Shown in pieces: positions 57,901-63,465 of a stretch of DNA of 64,000 nucleotides. The notes beneath the pieces were generated by a model, which did not search any database, was not told the origin of the DNA, and saw only the letters and a list, made by a program, of their open reading frames with translations. The position numbers were made by a program, and so were the translations under genes. Numbering within the stretch: the first letter of the stretch is position 1; every line of letters begins with the position of its first letter. Origin of the DNA: Oegoconia quadripuncta (taxonomy: Eukaryota; Arthropoda; Insecta; Lepidoptera; Autostichidae); NCBI GenBank assembly GCA_949316235.1, contig OX438744.1:23423578-23487577 (forward strand). The letters run 5' to 3'.

Positions 57901-60900
57901 ACATAACGCCGCCAAGCACGTAACATCCTTCGTTTTTCGTCCCAGACTAAAAATATAAACCATGACGAACAGGAGCCCAAGTTGCACAAACATTATAATA
58001 CAATAAATACAATAAATATTTCGGACACTTACACCAATCATCTAGTCCCAAACTAAGCAAAGCTTGTGCTATGGATACTAAATAACGGATTATGTTTAAC
58101 TTCAATCTTGAGGACTAACATATTCATACACTCTTTTGCAAAAAAACGGGCACCCAAGGAAATATACGTTCTTAGGTCGATTTCAGTTAATTAAATCAAA
58201 TTTAATTTTTTGACGTAGTCTGTATACTTATAATCGTGTAAATTAATACGCGTGAAGTGAATTCTACCATTTTTTTTTATTAATTTTCGATGAATTCTTT
58301 AAAACCGATGTACACGGCCAAACAATAAGAAGTGGTCGACAATAAAGACAAGAATATTTTTTTACTTTTTTTAATTAAATAAAATTACAAATGTGAATAC
58401 CTAATAACGAGTGTGACCTCCTCTTGCCAAAATCACAGCTTGAATCCTTCTAGACATGCTTTCCACGATGTTTTTAATAACGTTTTGAGGAATACATTCC
58501 CACTCATCTGCAATGACTTGTTTTAGCTCCCTGATGTTTTGTGGAGCAGGTTGCACTGATCTTACCCGTCTCTTTAGAACATCCCAGATATGCTCAATTG
58601 GATTGAGGTCAGGACTTCGGGCTGGCCAATCTAAACGACGGATTCCAACTTCTTGCATGTACGCTTCCACGTCCCCAGTACGGTGCGGGCGAGCATTGTC
58701 GTCCATAAAAATGGAATCTTCTTCAAGTGCAGTCAATGCGGGTTGTGCATATGGAATTAGGACTTCCGTTATGTATCGGTGTGCATTTAATGTTTCATTT
58801 TCTATGAAAACTAACTCCGTACGCTTCGTCGAATTAATTGCTGCCCAAAACATAACGGAGCCTCCGCCATAAGGAGTGATTTCTTCGAAACACACTTCCG
58901 CATAGCGTTCCCGTGGTCTTCTCAACACTCGCCGGCGTCGGTCCTCTCCACACAAAGAGATTCTAGCTTCATCATAAAACAATACTTTATTCCACTCCCC
59001 CAGACTCCATGAAGCACAGTTTCGAGCAAACTGAAGTCGAACAACACGGTGCTCACGGAGTAATTTAGGGCCTCGGGCCGGGCGGTAACTCCTGATATTG
59101 GCAGCCAAAAGCCTTCTCCTGACCGTCCACAAGCTAACTTCTACTCCTCTTACTTCTTCAATGCTCTTCTTCAGGTCCACACTTGACGCCTTACGATTCC
59201 GCACCGCCTGACTCACCAAAAAGCAGTCATCTCTTGGTTCAGTGCATCGTTTTCTTCCCGAATCGGGTCTTCTTTTGACCGAACCGGTCTGTTGATACCG
59301 TTGCCGAGTCCTCTGAATAGTTGAACGACTCACATTTAGCCGTTGAGACACGTAAGTTAGCGAACAACCTTCTTCAAGTAGGGCTATAATTTTACCGGCC
59401 CTTATCGCTTTATCACCCATATCAGAAAGTGGTATTTAATGTAAAAAGAAAGATTAAATTGTTTAATTTACAGAAAATATCCAAAAAGTTTTAAAATTTT
59501 AGTAATCAGTAAAAAATTGTTTCAGCCATTTGCGCCATCAGTAAAGCAATTTTACAATAATCCACAATAATCATTATTTTTCCTTCGTTAAATTTAAAAT
59601 TTAAATTTGAAACGCAAAGAATCATGCCAGGGTGCTTCAAATAACATGCGAATACATCGTCATACAAACGTACGTACAAAGTAGAGAAAAAAATCTAAAG
59701 TGCCCGTTTTTTTTTGCAAAAGAGTTTATTATGCATAAACAACTTTCCACGACGAGGATGGTAACGATGACCGGTTGCCCACAGAGATCAATAAGGACCG
59801 ACCTGAGAGTGAACTCAAAGCCCCAGACGTCATTACCCTGGAGGACCTGAACGCGTACACCAGCGAGCTGCTACGCTGCCGACACGTCATGCTGTTCTAC
59901 AAGGAGAGGCTTCGGCTGTATGAGGTAGTTGCCTTCGATCTGTTTTTAACCGACTGCTCAAGAAAGGAGGGTAATGTTTCTCGAGTGTATGTATGTTTAT
60001 CAAACTCAAACTCAAACTCAAATCATTTATTGCATTCCTTATGTTTTGTTGTGATGACATTATAGTGTACTGTATCAATAAGGACCTTGTGAAGGCACAG
60101 CAACATACCTTTGGCGCATCTTGTAGCCTAAACAGCTTGACCGATTTCAAAGTGCATGGTGTCGTTAAGTTCTTCTTGATACCTGAGGATCTATTACGTA
60201 AGTCAATCGATGAGTCCATCGTAAACGATTATTACGATCATCGACGTCAAACTCGCGAAATCTTATTACGCATTTCAAACGATTACGAATGCGAGTGTCA
60301 TCGATACGATTGACGATGAATGAATGATCTCTCATACAAAAGTAATGACATCGGCATTACCTATGCACATCGTATACGATTCAAACGTTATCGATAAAGG
60401 TGAGTCGGGGTTTACCCCAATCGTATTCGTATTCACTATAGGTACTAAGAATTCTTATGATTCTTTTGTTATTGCAAAAAAATATTATTTCAAAAACGTG
60501 TTTTACGTTTATTAGTTAAGCTAGTACTCCTACTAATAATTTGTAGAATAAATACCTTTTCCAAAAAGTGAATATTTCGACAAATAACCTACTATTATAA
60601 AATTATTTTTATTACATGATGATGTATGAGTCATGTAGATGATCGAAGCATGTATCAAACAATATTTTTAATGGTTCCTACGTAATTTTTCAGAAATTTC
60701 TCGGAAATGATAATTAAAGAATTACAATATTGTTTCATGTAAAATGTTGTTTAATGTTTTACTTTAACTTGAAAACTTGTTGTTCTTATTACGTAAAAAA
60801 TGTAGTAACACGATTAGCAATAAAAATACTATGGGTTCTTTTACAAATTTTATTGGCCTTGATTCCCCGATAAATTCCCGATTTAAATTATTCCCCACTC

Positions 60901-63465
60901 TCTATTTTCCCACAAATCGAGGAATTTTTTCGTAATTGGCAGCACTGCATGTACAAATTTGGTAGGTTAGAAATTATGTAATGCAAAAATAGAGTGAGAT
61001 AACGTTATTCTGGGTATAAGGGCATCCCTTTCTATTGCGCTCTTTTAGCCCAAGGTGTTAACGAAAAAAGTACACAATAGCGCCGTCTAGTGTCGAGTAG
61101 CAATACTTTTGGACAATTACAATATCATTCATTCATTGTATACGAGTGTCAAACGACGACATACGTAATGCAGTAAGTTTTATACGAGTGGTCGATGATC
61201 GTAAACGATGGCCGATGGCCGATTGAAACGTTTAGATTTACGTAATAGGCCCTCTGAGGATCTATTACGAAAGTCAATCGATGAGTCCATCGTAAACGAT
61301 TATTACGATCATCGACGTCAAACTCGCGAAATCTTATTACGCATATCAAACGATTACGAATGCGAGTGTCATCGATACGATTGACGATGAATGAATGATC
61401 TCTCATACAAAAGTAATGACATCGGCATTACCTATGCACATCGTATACGATTCAAACGTTAACGATAAAGGTGAGTCGGAGTTTACCCCAATCGTATTCG
61501 TATTCACTATTGGTACTAAGAATTGTTATGATTCTTTTGTTATTGCAAAAAAATATTATTTCAAAAACGTGTTTTACGTTTATTAGTTAGGCTAGTGCTC
61601 CTACTAATAATTTGTAGAACAAATACCTTTTCCAAAAAGTGAATATTTCGACAAATAACCTACTATTATAAAATTATTTTTATTACATGATGATGTATGA
61701 GTCATGTAGATGATCGAAGCATGTATCAAACAATATTTTTAATGGTTCCTACGTAATTTTCCAGAAATTTCTCCGAAATGATAATTAAAGAAGTATAATA
61801 TTGTTTCATGTAAAATGTTGTTTAATGTTTTACTTTAACTTAAAAACTTGTTGTTCTTATTACGTAAAAAATGTAGTAAAATGTAGTAACACGATTAGCA
61901 ATACAAATACTATGGGTTCTTTTACAAATTTTATTGGCCTTGATTCCCCGATAAATTCCCGATTTAAATTATTCCTCACTCTCTATTTTCCCACAAATCG
62001 AGGAATTTTTTCGTAATTGGCAGCACTGCATGTACAAATTTGGTAGGTTAGAAATTATGTAATGCAAAAATAGAGTGAGATAACGTTATTCTGGGTATAA
62101 GGGCATCCCTTTCTATTGCGCTCTTTTAGCCCAAGGTGTTAACGAAAAAAGCTAGTGCTAGCGCCGTCTAGTGTCGAGTAGCAATACTTTTGGACAATTC
62201 CAATATCATTCATTCATTGTATACGAGTGTCAAACGACGACATACGTAATGCAGTAACTTTTATACGAGTGGTCGATGATCGTAAACGATGGCCGATGGC
62301 CGATTGAAACGTTTAAATTTACGTAATAGGCCCTCTGGACTGTCATAGGATATAATTTATGGTAAAAGATCCAACACGGCGTCAGCAAAATACAAAATTG
62401 TGATGTTGGATTTTGGTGTTTAAATACTTAAATAGTCAACCGATTGAAACACCTCATTGTGACATTGATAAAGAGTTTATTGCATAAACTGATACACATA
62501 CAAGAGAGAATTTCCATCTTACTTCTATCATTACAGGTTTGGTACCTAATTCGATAGTGCGTGCTTCTATTAAAAATATGTACAACTGAATTAAGTCATA
62601 GGATATTTTGTATCCCGACAAAGTGAGTAGTTCCCGCGGGATAAACAAATTAAACATCCGCGATAAATTTTTCTAACGCAGGCGAAACCGCGGACGGAAC
62701 ACTAGTTTTCCCAATACATTCGTTGTATGTGGGCATGTGTGCAACAGTCATGCAACAAGGACTTAGCACAATGCATGAAAATGCTTTAGGACGAGCAAGC
62801 ACTGATTTCCTCATAGGACGGAGTGTGAGTGACCGTACTGTCTTCACTTCTAATTATTTTTTATGCACAACGGGTTAGCAATTGACCTCAATCACACCTG
62901 ATGTTAAGTGAAGATGGGACGGAAGGTGGAAGCGTACTGACTCGGAAATCCCATCTTATCTGTGGGACTGGCATTCTTATTTCGGACAACCGGAACACAA
63001 CAATGCTATTAACATTGCTGTTTGGCAGCATGTGTGGGACATTTAAAATGCCCTACCACCAACCAAATCGCGTACTAAACATGAATTCCCCGGGGATTCA
63101 AACCCGCGACCTCCGATTTAATCCGCGGTTAAAGTAATAATGTATCCGCAGGCAATTTTAAGGTGCGAGAAATCCACCTACGACAAGGATGAATACGACC
63201 GCCTTCGAAGCAACAGTATAGTTCAAAGCTCCATGGAAATCGCTAAAGAAGGTCGTATAGAAGCGCTCACTTGTCTCTGGCCGTACATCAAGATCGTCCT
63301 CAGGAAGTTGGAAGTACTGGAGAGGCTGCCAGAGACAATCAATCCTTTGGATTACCAGCAACTGTTGCCAACCACACAGCCGTTGCAGTGGTTCGAGAAG
63401 AAATCGCCTATAAAGATAATGCCATCTGAACACGAGAATGATTGGTGTAAGAAAGATATTTTCAG
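33984..63465 (+). CDS. NBAS: Neuroblastoma-amplified sequence homologue (NBAS), 3' part outside window
   Basis: This is a subunit of the NRZ (Dsl1-like) tether for Golgi-to-ER vesicles, also linked to nonsense-mediated decay. Fifteen exons are seen: 33984-34055, 34171-34268, 34380-34513, 38335-38468, 44687-44781, 45792-45981, 47969-48124, 49673-49897, 50683-50787, 53242-53328, 54443-54640, 55574-55699, 56325-56448, 59785-59924 and 63152-63465. They total 2198 nt, 732 codons plus 2 nt, in phase throughout; human NBAS is about 2370 residues, so most of the gene lies to the right. The N-terminal beta-propeller is seen in PQWRKLVWSPDCTFVVLAYG (from residue ~107), VTYDGKLRGYVVSQTEGF, LSPDGSKLVCLHCNGDISVW and ADVNWWSNEELILSRFSGAV. 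The alpha-helical Sec39-like part starts near GGHYSEALILADTFNLDSDL and VYQQQWRKNPVS. Exon 13 uses a weaker donor (g|gtacgg). Introns are loaded with transposons. Confidence 0.93.
34983..35236 (-). mobile_element. LINE 3'-UTR copy (5'-truncated)
   Basis: Blocks ataggataaaattatcactt, agctgactccccagagaagg, gggttgctctttttaaatag and gtccatgcttgcttatcatc match 28700-28920 closely, in the same orientation. The left end is T/A-rich, consistent with the 3' end of a retroposed copy pointing left. It lies in NBAS intron 3. Confidence 0.7.
35565..35900. repeat. Two LINE 3'-end fragments
   Basis: 35565-35650 holds an RTE terminus on the plus strand (gttcaacagtggacgtcctg, then tggctgatatgatgatg). From 35730, caaactcaaactcaaagtat and ttattgcatatcac match the start of a common lepidopteran LINE 3' end in reverse. 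The same 'aaactcaaactcaaa' appears at 60001-60030. Confidence 0.55.
36693..37308 (+). mobile_element. Tc1/mariner deletion derivative
   Basis: The terminal inverted repeats are cacaccggcatatttag (36693-36709) and ctaaatatgccggtgtg (37292-37308), each flanked by TA. The 616-bp element keeps only the last third of a transposase gene, so it is an internally deleted, non-autonomous copy. It lies in NBAS intron 3, sense to the gene. Confidence 0.85.
36718..37047 (+). pseudogene. Tc1 transposase C-terminal remnant
   Basis: The frame holds DDFVFMQDNARPHTARVTEA (second catalytic Asp in the QDN context) and SPDVNPIEHVWDLLKRK (third acidic residue Glu). It ends RARGGNTRY, the usual Tc1 terminus. The Asp-to-Glu spacing is about 34 residues, as in DD34E Tc1 transposases. 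The DNA-binding domain and first Asp are deleted. Cognate full-length proteins share the ARGG.TRY end with the intact copy at 58401-59420. Confidence 0.85.
37830..37935. repeat. GC-rich island with inverted ends
   Basis: About 100 bp of markedly GC- and CpG-rich sequence (gatgcggcgggaactcccgc ... gggtcgccgctgcgcgcgca) stands in a very AT-rich intron. The ends gatgcggcgg and ccgctgcgcgcgcatc are roughly inverted. No splice-compatible NBAS frame runs through it. It may be an internal promoter of an unnamed element or a hairpin. Confidence 0.4.
38640..38880 (-). mobile_element. SINE family B copy, diverged
   Basis: It contains cacccgatgttaagcg, aaggtggaagcgtggtcact, actggctatcttatctcaaa, cagccggaatacaaaatgct and the inverted tRNA-like head tcgaacccgcgacctccg. 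It is the same order as 50070-50390. It lies in NBAS intron 4, adjacent to the Copia insertion. Confidence 0.7.
38971..39234 (-). repeat. Copia 3' LTR
   Basis: This is the right-hand LTR in element orientation. It is identical to 43669-43931 except for one extra T (aaaatatatttgatt versus aaaatatattgatt). It is bounded by TGT..ACA and the 5-bp duplication catat. Confidence 0.95.
39497..43575 (-). pseudogene. Copia gag-pol polyprotein, frameshifted
   Basis: The order of domains is that of Ty1/copia. Gag (43575-42900) ends in one zinc knuckle CHHCGRKGHLRNDC. Protease follows, then the integrase zinc finger (WHQRLGH, then C..C), the integrase core (VHTDVCGPI, YCDNGGEYLS, ALNGIAERM), reverse transcriptase (MDVKTAFLNGEF, YVDDLVIATA) and RNase H (FVDSDWGGN, SSTEAEYMAL). 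The first frame runs 975 codons. It is interrupted by frameshifts near 40660, 40545 and 40325. The protease active site reads DSRAS where DSGAS is expected, a Gly-to-Arg change that should abolish processing. As it stands the copy is inactive. Confidence 0.92.
43669..43931 (-). repeat. Copia 5' LTR
   Basis: This is the left-hand LTR in element orientation, adjacent to the primer-binding site and the gag start at 43575. It carries the promoter of the element, but I see no diagnostic TATA box. Confidence 0.95.
44006..44404. mobile_element. MITE 'taggtctttacc', copy A
   Basis: The ends are taggtctttaccaatgaaat and its imperfect reverse complement, cttcataggtaaggacctaa. The internal blocks tccaaatttgttttttag, tttcacatgaaatatttttt and ggatttgccgttgc recur in the same order at 57109-57529. 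It has no coding capacity. It lies in NBAS intron 4, 75 bp to the right of the Copia element. Confidence 0.8.
44838..45043. mobile_element. Small palindromic MITE
   Basis: The ends are ctactgcgacattttgcagt and gcaaaaagtcgcagtg. Inner inverted copies of gcgactgcatcg lie at 44870, 44923 (reverse) and 44990. It sits about 60 bp after exon 5 of NBAS. Confidence 0.6.
45135..45330. repeat. Dispersed repeat ('aaggtgactatgggactt' family)
   Basis: Blocks aatagaaccaacctgtttct, aggtgactatgggactta and gtgcatttctatatatttcg recur at 50860-51010 (aatagaaccaacccatctct, ggcgactaagggactt). A piece is found at 2480-2590. Class unknown. Confidence 0.55.
45395..45690 (-). mobile_element. SINE family C copy with internal hairpin
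   Basis: The blocks are shared with 25512-25770 (agcccgtgaacatcccactg, gggacttcacatgcctttca, ctccggcatgcaagtttcct). An extra perfect-looking hairpin, tataggccttccct... with ...agggaaggcctata, lies at about 45439-45490. This suggests a template-switch inversion during copying. Confidence 0.6.
46082..46310. repeat. Large imperfect palindrome next to the recombinase-domain ORF
   Basis: The left arm, 46082-46162, contains tgcaactagtgaataaagg, gcgagggcc and ggattctaac. The right arm, 46231-46309, contains gttagaatcc, ggccctcg and ctttattcaggagttgca. The arms match at roughly 80 percent over 80 bp. Between them are two direct copies of tgaatcacgagcg.agcgagtgat, each itself partly symmetric (tgaatcac...gtgattca). 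The structure ends 10 bp from the stop codon of the ORF at 46321-46737. Confidence 0.75.
46321..46737 (-). CDS. Tyrosine-recombinase-like core-binding (SAM-like) domain protein, single domain
   Basis: An intact 138-residue frame with an acidic N-terminus (MYSSDEEHIVL). The segments SRLVYIKTYDEFCKWKNENQ, FLTYFNELSKKRKSSTLWSI, YSMLRCTVKTRHNID and LKRLSEGYKPKKSLVFT have the pattern of the N-terminal DNA-clamping domain of Crypton-like tyrosine recombinases found in many insect genomes. The catalytic C-terminal domain (Arg..His-x-x-Arg..Tyr) is absent, because the frame stops where that domain would begin, right at a large palindrome. The protein could therefore bind DNA but not cut it. It may be a deletion derivative of a mobile element or a selfish or domesticated DNA-binding factor. 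It lies antisense in NBAS intron 6. The family call is from remembered pattern only. Confidence 0.55.
   Translation of the reverse strand: MNYNKSIMYSSDEEHIVLTPEFMKEKAADIVENLLPNKSRLVYIKTYDEFCKWKNENQASGTFSESVFLTYFNELSKKRKSSTLWSIYSMLRCTVKTRHNIDITTYSNLQAYLKRLSEGYKPKKSLVFTAQNVERFFS
47018..47071. repeat. Hairpin of 'caaaacagtgaataaaa' units
   Basis: Two direct copies of aaaacagtgaataaaa (about 47018 and 47034) are followed by an inverted copy, giving a 17-bp stem around ggcc (arms caaaacagtgaataaaa and ttttattcactgttttg). It lies 280 bp upstream (5') of the recombinase-domain ORF. A weak inverted pair, tttataccat at 46310-46320 and atggtataaa at 47100-47110, might mark the element ends. Confidence 0.6.
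47290..47433. mobile_element. MITE, 'cagaatgttgc/agatctgcgctt' family, fullest copy
   Basis: The ends are gggcccgtatttcagaatgt and acattctgtaatgggcc. Inverted inner blocks tagatctgcgcttgagc and ctcaagcggagatct leave a 60-bp middle with gatgccgctgtacaag. Related copies lie at 2870-2965 (reverse) and 22898-22957. Confidence 0.7.
48205..48610. repeat. Dispersed repeat ('gtttttcgagtgtatgtatgt' family), copy 2
   Basis: Blocks acccgatatcgccaaaaagg, gtttttcgagtgtatgtatg, cgaccgattttgcaaggtgt and ttttatggtaaaaaaaatcg match 21440-21570 and the two halves at 59938-60184 and 62336-62400. The overlapping short frames here are not genes. Confidence 0.6.
49096..49318 (-). mobile_element. SINE family A2, minus copy
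   Basis: The tail is cttacaccaatcatctagtc. The body is gggaataaatgttcatcata. The inverted head is cgggatttgaacccgcaacc, then actatccactacaccaat. It faces the plus copy at 49399-49618 head to head with an 80-bp gap. It lies in NBAS intron 7. Confidence 0.8.
49399..49618 (+). mobile_element. SINE family A2, plus copy
   Basis: The head has gtgtagtggatagtgatcct and ggttcgaatcccgcgacgg. The body has tgatgaatatgaacatttat, and the end is gataattggtgtaagtgtcc. Its 3' end is only about 55 bp from the acceptor of NBAS exon 8. Confidence 0.8.
50070..50390 (-). mobile_element. SINE family B, full-length minus copy
   Basis: It runs from tttttttatgcacaacgggt through acctcaatcacatctgatgt, ggctatcttatctctgacaa and ggatcgaacccgcgacctcc to an inverted A-box-like attgagccacggagg. 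It lies in NBAS intron 9... between exons 8 and 9 (intron 8), antisense. Relatives are at 38640, 53533, 55966 and 62852. Confidence 0.8.
50855..51090. repeat. Dispersed repeat ('ggcgactaagggac' family)
   Basis: The stretch aatagaaccaacccatctct, ggtgtcgtaaaaggcgacta and gagctcaccctgtcacgtgt is shared with 45135-45300. It is a frequent non-coding repeat in Lepidoptera. Class unknown. Confidence 0.55.
51100..51545. repeat. Lepidopteran interspersed repeat split by a SINE
   Basis: The left part, tactagctttccgcccgcgg and cttcgtctgcgtggaata, and the right part, cgcgggaactactcactt ... ccgtttcgccgtgattgagc and aacaaacatccaaactttcg, are halves of one very common repeat. They are separated by the SINE at 51148-51380. 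A piece in reverse is at 62620-62700 (gtagttcccgcgggat). Confidence 0.7.
51148..51380 (-). mobile_element. SINE family A, nested minus copy
   Basis: The tail is aaatatctttgcacatacac, cgccatctagttccacacta. The body is ccagatggttgataaac. The inverted head is gatttgaacgtgcgacc, then accactacaccaaacaggtc. It is inserted into the older repeat at 51100-51545. Confidence 0.75.
51681..52280. mobile_element. Long near-perfect hairpin element
   Basis: It begins cagggtgactggaaattagt and ends with the reverse complement, actaatttccagtcaccctg, bordered by TA repeats. The arms of about 180 bp pair almost completely, through ggcggaaccgttaatgggtg and taaagttaatcctttccaag. Inside, the segment ttgcaacaattttagaatat / gtttgttgcaaaacaaaaaa, itself a hairpin, occurs twice. 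It is non-coding. It sits in NBAS intron 9, so the pre-mRNA would contain a very stable double-stranded stem. Confidence 0.85.
52580..53200. other. LINE 3'-end fragment and unremarkable intron
   Basis: 52580-52740 has ttctttattgtataacaata and tgcaatttggcggccttaag, a LINE 3' end in reverse, related to 24165-24330. Near 53120, taagcatccataactcggga is a SINE family A scrap. Nothing else is recognised. Confidence 0.45.
53533..53883 (+). mobile_element. SINE family B, plus copy with internal inverted duplication
   Basis: The head has cagtggctcaatgtaaacaa and the B-box-like ggtttcgatcc. The body has ccgcctggctagctaccacc and tgttccggttgtcagagat, and the end is aagtgctaacccgttgtaca plus an A-run. 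A perfect 21-bp inverted repeat (53598-53618 / 53624-53644, loop acccc) is found only in this copy. It lies in NBAS intron 10. Confidence 0.8.
54085..54156 (-). mobile_element. SINE family B head fragment
   Basis: It reads gaattgaacccgcgacctcc, gaatcttaaacccaatgttg and tttacattgagccacggggg, the inverted tRNA-like head only. Confidence 0.6.
55015..55190. repeat. Foldback repeat in NBAS intron 11
   Basis: The left arm, agtgtgacttttgtttcgac ... ttaactttactaccgcgttc acgtttacg, and the right arm, cgtaaacgcgaacgcgatgg ... cgagacaaaactcacact, are inverted over about 48 bp with a spacer of about 75 bp. The surrounding 54800-55430 has no gene. Confidence 0.65.
55966..56165 (-). mobile_element. SINE family B, truncated copy
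   Basis: It holds ttttattatgcacaacgggt, gatcaggccgaaggtggaag and atctctgacaaccggaacac, and stops near acattcctcttttgg without the tRNA-like head. It lies in NBAS intron 12. Confidence 0.7.
56449..57108. other. NBAS intron 13, left part
   Basis: A short tRNA-like scrap with an internal deletion lies at 56493-56538 (gattggtgtagtaggcttcg, aatcccgcaaggggtaaaa), apparently a SINE family A2 head. 56590-56640 (gtgtggaacaaaataccaca) resembles a LINE C-terminal scrap. Nothing else is recognised. Confidence 0.4.
57109..57529. mobile_element. MITE 'taggtctttacc', copy B
   Basis: Same family and orientation as 44006-44404. It starts tgggtctttacctatgaaat and ends ttcataggtaaggaccta. Shared inner blocks include tttcacatgaaatatttttt and tggagaaaacagtcttaatg. 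It lies in NBAS intron 13. Confidence 0.8.
58020..58090 (-). mobile_element. SINE family A2 fragment at the Tc1 insertion
   Basis: It holds ttcggacacttacaccaatc and atctagtcccaaactaagca, the 3' tail of the family only. It ends about 40 bp left of the Tc1 element. Confidence 0.65.
58129..59726 (-). mobile_element. Tc1 transposon, apparently intact
   Basis: The 1598-bp element has terminal inverted repeats cactcttttgcaaaaaaacg...ggcac (left) and the reverse gtgccc...gcaaaagagtt (right). They differ by one end base and two A's in the run. The flanks are TA on both sides (58127-58128, 59727-59728). It encodes one full transposase on the minus strand. Its right end is 58 bp before the acceptor of NBAS exon 14. 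Confidence 0.9.
58401..59420 (-). CDS. Tc1 transposase (DD34E), full length
   Basis: An open frame of 339 residues, the normal Tc1 length. The N-terminal paired-type helix-turn-helix is seen in GKIIALLEEGCSLTYVSQRL, NVSRSTIQRTRQRYQQTGS, followed by a GRKR basic motif. The catalytic triad is Asp in VLFYDEARISL, Asp in FMDDNARPHRT, and Glu in SPDLNPIEHIWDVLKRR, 35 positions after the second Asp, as in DD34E enzymes. The protein ends ARGGHTRY. No stop or shift is seen. The transposase would bind the terminal repeats and cut and paste at TA sites. It lies antisense to NBAS in intron 13. Whether it is expressed is unknown. Confidence 0.93.
   Translation of the reverse strand: MGDKAIRAGKIIALLEEGCSLTYVSQRLNVSRSTIQRTRQRYQQTGSVKRRPDSGRKRCTEPRDDCFLVSQAVRNRKASSVDLKKSIEEVRGVEVSLWTVRRRLLAANIRSYRPARGPKLLREHRVVRLQFARNCASWSLGEWNKVLFYDEARISLCGEDRRRRVLRRPRERYAEVCFEEITPYGGGSVMFWAAINSTKRTELVFIENETLNAHRYITEVLIPYAQPALTALEEDSIFMDDNARPHRTGDVEAYMQEVGIRRLDWPARSPDLNPIEHIWDVLKRRVRSVQPAPQNIRELKQVIADEWECIPQNVIKNIVESMSRRIQAVILARGGHTRY
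59938..60184. repeat. Dispersed repeat ('gtttctcgagtgtatgtatgt' family), left half
   Basis: Blocks ttaaccgactgctcaagaaa, ctcgagtgtatgtatgttta and cagcttgaccgatttcaaag match 48205-48330. The repeat is itself split by a LINE scrap (caaactcaaactcaaactca, 60001) and is cut at 60184 by the dimer element. Its right half continues at 62336 (ggatataatttatggtaaaa). Confidence 0.6.
60185..61254. mobile_element. 1.07-kb non-autonomous element, tandem unit 1
   Basis: The ends are gaggatctattacgtaa and cgtaataggccctc, an imperfect inverted pair (gagg..ctattacg). Subterminal regions are rich in cgat/atcg and partly inverted (gatgagtccatcgtaaacga near the left; gatgatcgtaaacgatggcc near the right). The middle is AT-rich, with only a 63-codon frame of no known product. 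It is followed after a single t by a second, near-identical unit. Confidence 0.75.
61256..62335. mobile_element. 1.07-kb non-autonomous element, tandem unit 2
   Basis: A head-to-tail copy of unit 1, differing by scattered substitutions and by an insertion that repeats aaatgtagta (about 61870-61890). Both share the same 63-codon frame, with few changes. The right boundary ccctc|tggactgtc returns to the interrupted older repeat. Confidence 0.75.
62852..63125 (-). mobile_element. SINE family B copy before NBAS exon 15
   Basis: It holds tttatgcacaacgggttagc, acctcaatcacacctgatgt, ttcggacaaccggaacacaa and ttcaaacccgcgacctccga. It ends 27 bp before the exon 15 acceptor (63151/63152), so it supplies most of the upstream splice-site neighbourhood. 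Confidence 0.75.
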
